From: Acanthamoeba lenticulata
Lineage: Eukaryota > Discosea > Longamoebia > Acanthamoebidae
Reading direction: 5' to 3'
Assembly: GCA_002179805.1 (NCBI GenBank)
Contig: NAVB01002199.1
Span: forward strand, 1-13,579
DNA length: 13,579 nt
The notes below the pieces were generated by a model. The model ran no database searches, was not told the origin of the DNA, and was given only the letters and a program-made list of their open reading frames with translations. A program made the translations under genes and the position numbers. Below are positions 10,090 through 13,579 of this stretch, one piece after another; the first letter of the stretch is position 1, and each line of letters opens with the position of its first letter.

Positions 10090-10629
10090 CTAGGAAGAAA
10101 GGCCAAGCCTGTGGAATGCCTCGTTGATGGTGTCCACGCCTGCATTGACATCTATAGACGCCAGAGTGACGATTGAAGTCGTGGAGGAGAGGGTGCTGCT
10201 TGTGGATTGATGTGGCTGGCTTGCCACAAACTTGAATCGACAGGCCCCAGTGGCGCAGCCAGCGCATGAATGGCGGTTGGTCGAGCGCCGCTGGCCAGGC
10301 ACGCGGGGCGGAGGCCCGATCGAGGTGACGCGCACCATGGCCCCACATCGCTTGCAGTCCTGCTCCAGCGCGCCCTTGGCCCTGCTGTTGGTCCACCGAT
10401 GGCCGCAAGCGCACTCAAACACACCATGCCCATGCTGTTGATCGACGGGGATCGGGTCATATCTTACTTTGCATCGACCACAGCGAGACACAAACTTGGG
10501 GGCCGCGACAGCCTTCCACCAGGCCCTGCCGCACGGTCCGCAGCCAAATTGGCGCACCTCCCGAAACTGTCGTTGGTGTCGCTCCAAGTTTTGTGCGGTG
10601 AGTTGTGGGGTGGTTGGCTTGCTCGTCAT
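10090..10629 (-). CDS. Shiftless-like (SHFL/C19orf66/UPF0515 family) zinc-binding protein
   Basis: Intronless, 179 aa, ATG at 10629-10627, stop TAG at 10092-10090. It is cysteine-rich: C30-x2-C33, C50-x2-C53, C73-x-C75, C92-x2-C95 and a late cluster with H120, C122, C125 and C130, probably holding two or more zinc ions. The layout (FGCGPCGRAWWK, then SRCGRCKVRYDPIP, then GVFECACGHRW, then CKRCG, then RRSTNRHSC) follows, as I recall it, the order in vertebrate SHFL, including the aromatic pair after the first CxxC and the RRST-x2-HSC segment. Vertebrate SHFL binds RNA and translating ribosomes, blocks programmed -1 ribosomal frameshifting and restricts RNA viruses. Function in an amoeba is unknown. 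The C-terminal 50 residues are Ser/Thr-rich and not recognisable. A more distant alternative is the 3CxxC zinc-finger group, which lacks the late HSC segment. Homology is judged by eye. Confidence 0.75.
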   Translation of the reverse strand: MTSKPTTPQLTAQNLERHQRQFREVRQFGCGPCGRAWWKAVAAPKFVSRCGRCKVRYDPIPVDQQHGHGVFECACGHRWTNSRAKGALEQDCKRCGAMVRVTSIGPPPRVPGQRRSTNRHSCAGCATGACRFKFVASQPHQSTSSTLSSTTSIVTLASIDVNAGVDTINEAFHRLGLSS

Positions 10630-10748
10630 CTCCTTTCACTTGAAGGCTTTGTTGGTAGAGATGATGGAAAAAAACAAGCAGCTTGAGGTGACGTCTCCCC
10701 AGTATTGTGACGGCACAAACCTGTCCTGTACACTGGAATGCTCGGATT

Positions 10749-11087
10749 TTAATAAATGGCGATCTGCTCCAGCTGCTCTCCCTCTTCTCCAAGACATCCA
10801 TTGATGTGCGGGGTATGTCCAGGCGGCCTTGAGCGGCCGCCAGAGCGAGCGCAGCCCCCTTCGTCCCGCGGGCAGTCGAGCACGGCCATGAGGCCTTCAA
10901 AGGCTGCTGCATGGCAGGTGCTCGAATCCCATGGGCAGCTGGTGCGCGCCCACTGGAGCACGTTGTGATGGCCTCGAGCGGCTGCTTTGGCGCAGGTCGT
11001 CTTGTCCCACGGGCATCCGTTGGTGCGCAGCCACTGGAGCACGTTGAGATGGCCTTCAGCCGCTGCTTTGGCGCAGTCTCCTTCCAT
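10749..11087 (-). pseudogene. Decayed ankyrin-repeat fragment ('CPWD' type)
   Basis: Read on the minus strand, two recognisable repeats (CAKAAAEGHLNVLQWLRTNG, then CAKAAARGHHNVLQWARTS) each end in CPWD. The second has lost one codon. The third (CHAAAFEGLMAVL) jumps straight to DCPRDEGG, missing about six residues. The fourth is shifted: LAAAQGRLDI is found only in another frame, after what looks like a 4-base duplication near 10850, and the first frame resumes with NGCLGEEGEQ. The open frame of 112 codons is therefore a relic rather than a working repeat protein, although a short product is possible. Its ATG follows directly on the TAA stop of the F-box/Rho gene in the same frame, so it may be a former 3' part of that gene or an inserted piece. 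Confidence 0.7.
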
Positions 11088-12665
11088 TTATTGGGTAACA
11101 AAATAACCACAAAACCAAGCTTGTTTGGCAGTGTCATTGAAATAGCAAAACGGCTTGTCCACCACTGGAGCATAATCTTCTGCTTGAGGCCGACGCCCAT
11201 AAGTTGTAAGAGGCCAGTCAAAAGGTTGGAAGTGAGCAGGCGGTTTTGGTGTTTCTCTGTACATCTATACATTACCATTAAAAAAACTTTTAAACTTTCA
11301 ATCAAGCAAATCAAGGAATATTGAATACATACCAAATGTATGCATCTTGCCACTACTTGATGCACATTCGACCCACTGCATTCAACATAGCCTTTGGCAC
11401 ACAGCTCCTCCTGGGCCTTTTTGACTAATGATAACCACAATAAGACAACTTCAGCTAGCTCCCAATAAAAGGAAGAAGAGAGATGGATGTACTGGCATCA
11501 AAGCTAACACAATTTGATGCATCATCAGCTCGTGCATCAGCTTGAAGGCCACACAGCAAACGATGTTGCGTGTACTGTCGTGGTGTCCACTTATCTAGTT
11601 CCTTCTTCCACTGCATCACAAGGTTAGTAAATATGAATAAGAAAGCAAGCTGAAGAAAAGGCACACTTTGCTTGTCAGGTTGGCCAGTGATTGCTCATTG
11701 TTGATCGCAAAGCACATCAAGAAGATGTCCGTCCCTTTGTCAGTGAGTGTCATGAATAAGTTAAGAGTAACTTATACAACCAGCAAAACAATTAAAATTG
11801 AAAGAAAATGGAAAAAGGGCCGTACAAGGGTAGGTGAGGCGCCGCATGCGCGTGTAGTCTTCACCAGCAGACGCACTGTCAGCATTCACCTGTTCAAGGC
11901 GATTTTTCTCTTGCCCTGGCATAAATAGGGTATGCCGCTGTGGCACATCCCACATCTCTGTGTCCCACAAGGACACGAAGACAAGCTTGGGGTCTTTGGC
12001 AGCCGTGGGCCGCCGGCATTTACCGCCTCGCTCTGTTGGCAGACGGACGGCAGGGATGGTGAAGTTGGAGAAGATCGATGGGATCTCTCCCTCAGCTGGG
12101 GCTGCAGCTCCCCCATGGTTGCCCACGAGGGAGTTGAGCAGCGTCGTCTTTCCAACTGTGGTGGCAAACAGGCCTTTAACTCTTTCAAGCACGGGAGAAG
12201 CAGAGGGGGGAGGGGTGGCGCACCTCCGGTGTCCCCAATGAGCACGACCTTGAGCGACACCACGTCCTTGTTCATCAGCGTCCGCACGCATCGAGAATAG
12301 AAACGATCCGCCTCGATGTTGGCCAGTTTATCCTTGCGGCACACGAGCAACGGCGATATGGCTTGGGGACCGAGGAAGGGGCGCGCGGCGGCTTGCCACT
12401 CGAGCTTCCACACCACCAGCGACAGTCTGCTCTGAGCTTTTTGAGTTTTCGTGAAGTCTTTTTTGGAGGGCGAGAAGGGAGAAGCGAACCCGTGCCAAGA
12501 GCGGTTGACCAGCGAGGCGCGAGCAAGGTGCGGCCAGTCGAGCATGCGGAGGATGGACAGCATCAACTCGTTGGGTAGAGGAAGGACTTTAGCGGTGGCA
12601 CGAGCCTGGTTTTGCTTCTTCCGTTCATTCTTCTTCTTTCCCTTGCGGCTGGCCAACCGCAACAT
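11088..12665 (-). CDS. F-box protein fused to an atypical Rho-like GTPase
   Basis: Seven exons on the minus strand: 12665-12224, 12155-11954, 11875-11826, 11734-11667, 11610-11493, 11424-11333 and 11264-11088. They give 382 aa in phase. A lysine/arginine-rich start is followed by an F-box (residues 28-62, LPLPNELMLSILRMLDWPHL), which should bind Skp1 in an SCF ubiquitin ligase. The GTPase begins near residue 138: P-loop GDTGVGKTT (144-152), switch I GEIPSIF (Ser in place of the usual Thr), WDT (211-213), switch II AGEDYTRMRRLTYP, TDIFLMCFAI, WKKELDKW, a weak G4 CGLQADAR in place of TKxD, and G5 AKGYVECSGSN. The tail of about 70 residues is not recognised and has no prenylation box. Intron sizes 68, 78, 91, 56, 68 and 68 fit the window. 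The late exons are AT-rich. The last exon is the least certain. Confidence 0.75.
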
Positions 12666-12951
12666 CTTCGCAAACTAGTTCGGTGGGGGAAAGAAAAGGG
12701 GAAATGAAAATGAAGAAAAACAGACCAGGCTGACTGTCCTTCCTTTGCGCAGAAGAGATGGCCAGCACCACGCTGCATGGAAGCGCGAGTGGTTCACTCT
12801 CCGCTTCACCTTCTTCCACTTCCTGGTGTATGACATAGCTCCCCCAAGAGATTTGTGACTTGTTCACGCAACACTTCTGGGCCTTCCCCCAGCATCCTTC
12901 CCCCCACCAAGGCTCAACTCACGTGCGCTCTCTTCTGTGTGTGCGGCTCAG
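12666..12951 (+). promoter_or_regulatory. Divergent intergenic region between the F-box/Rho and FATP genes
   Basis: The two genes are transcribed away from each other, so this stretch should carry both promoters and the first exon of the acyl-CoA synthetase gene. A candidate first exon is 12758-12791 (MASTTLHGSAS...), joined by an intron 12792-12951 to the exon at 12952. The donor GTTCAC is weak and the length (160) unusual, so it is not called as coding. No clear TATA box is seen. Confidence 0.4.
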
Positions 12952-13579
12952 TGCGCAACATAGCTTCGAAGAAGGCGGTCCTGTCCGGTCTTGGCATTTC
13001 CGCGGTGCTTGGGTATGTCGCAAGCCCTCACAGGCACAGCTTTCTCGACGTCGTCTGATCTTTGTCGGGCGCAAACTGCAGTTATGTCTACCTCAACTCG
13101 TTGACCACCGACCTGAGCAAGGACTGGAGCATCATCACAGGCCTCATTAAGATGAAGAAGAAGGTCGACGCGACGCTCAAGCAGAACCTCACCGTGGTCG
13201 ACTTCTTCGACGCTGTGCTCCAGACCCACCCTGACAAGGAGGCCATCGTCTTCGTCGACCACCCCGGCCACGGCGCGCCCACCGGCCGCCCAGAGGGCAA
13301 GACCAGCTACACCTACGCCGAGGTCGAGGCCGAGTCCAACCGCAGTGCGCCGCCCACTGACGACGCCCAGCTTGGGAGGCAGGCTGGGCCTTGGCTAATT
13401 GCTGTTGTTGTTGTGCAGTCGCCAACTGGGCCCTCGCGGCGGGCGTCAAGGAGAAGGACGTCGTGGCGCTCATGATGGACAACAGGCCCGAGTTCATCTT
13501 CACCTGGTTGCCCACTCTCTCCCACTCTTTGCTCAACAAGTGGCTTATGCGGCTGACTTGTCACGTCTGGGGTGGGCAG
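12952..13579 (+). CDS. Very-long-chain acyl-CoA synthetase / fatty acid transport protein (SLC27/FATP type), 5' part
   Basis: Activates fatty acids to acyl-CoA with ATP at membranes, coupling uptake to metabolism. Exons seen: 12952-13012, 13082-13344, 13419-13506. The last intron (13507-13579, 73 bases, ending CAG) runs exactly to the window edge. Joined, they give RNIASKKAVLSGLGISAVLG (short hydrophobic N-terminal anchor), TTDLSKDW, a basic IKMKKKVD stretch, TVVDFFDAVLQTHPDKEAI and SYTYAEVEAESNRIANWALA. GVKEKDVVALMMDNRPEFIF follows, the conserved opening of the AMP-binding domain in this family. The AMP signature and FATP motif would lie downstream, outside the window. There is no in-frame ATG between the upstream stop at 12831 and the exon, so the start must be in an earlier exon (see the divergent region entry). 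Confidence 0.85.

Noticed and set aside
10457..11440. 327-codon minus-strand open frame as a single gene
   Set aside because: It is a patchwork: a real GTPase exon (around ECSGSN), an intron, out-of-frame ankyrin DNA and a shadow of the SHFL-like gene. No single product fits.
1..13579. tRNA, rRNA, CRISPR arrays, transposase or insertion-sequence ends
   Set aside because: None seen on either strand. The repeats present are simple microsatellites or protein low-complexity tracts, and there are no regularly spaced direct repeats with unique spacers.

Overview
The window looks like nuclear DNA of a free-living amoeba, most probably Acanthamoeba or a close relative. The reasons are GC-rich exons broken by many short AT-rich introns (about 56-160 bases, most 67-90), exons that splice in frame into eukaryotic signalling proteins, an SH2-TKL kinase and a STAT of the type known from Dictyostelium, and ankyrin repeats of the 'CPWD' type common in amoebae and their giant viruses. 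The species is an inference; no rRNA, tRNA or organelle marker is present.

Layout. Bases 1-2076 (+): 3' part of a TKL kinase followed by an SH2 domain (Shk-like), 5' end outside the window. 2156-3125 (+): SLOG-superfamily protein of the 'putative molybdenum carrier' type, two introns. 3406-6461 (+): complete ABCG half transporter, 12 exons, 703 aa. 7017-9815 (+): STAT-like factor, 4 exons, 834 aa, with coiled coil, DNA-binding core, SH2 domain and a tyrosine near the C-terminus. 10090-10629 (-): intronless 179-aa cysteine-rich protein resembling the Shiftless (SHFL/C19orf66/UPF0515) family. 10749-11087 (-): decayed ankyrin-repeat fragment. 11088-12665 (-): seven-exon fusion of an N-terminal F-box to a Rho-like GTPase with degenerate nucleotide-binding boxes. 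12952-13579 (+): 5' part of a very-long-chain acyl-CoA synthetase / fatty acid transport protein (FATP) gene, cut off at an intron at the window edge.

These are separate eukaryotic genes, not an operon. Two encode phosphotyrosine-reading SH2 proteins (kinase and STAT) about 5 kb apart. Two encode membrane lipid or transport functions (ABCG, FATP). The items most worth following up are the SHFL-like protein, since that family is known as an interferon-induced antiviral inhibitor of ribosomal frameshifting in vertebrates, and the F-box/Rho fusion, which parallels the metazoan RhoBTB idea of joining a Rho fold to a ubiquitin-ligase adaptor. All exon models were built by hand from reading frame, GT-AG sites and recognised motifs; no transcript data or searches were available.
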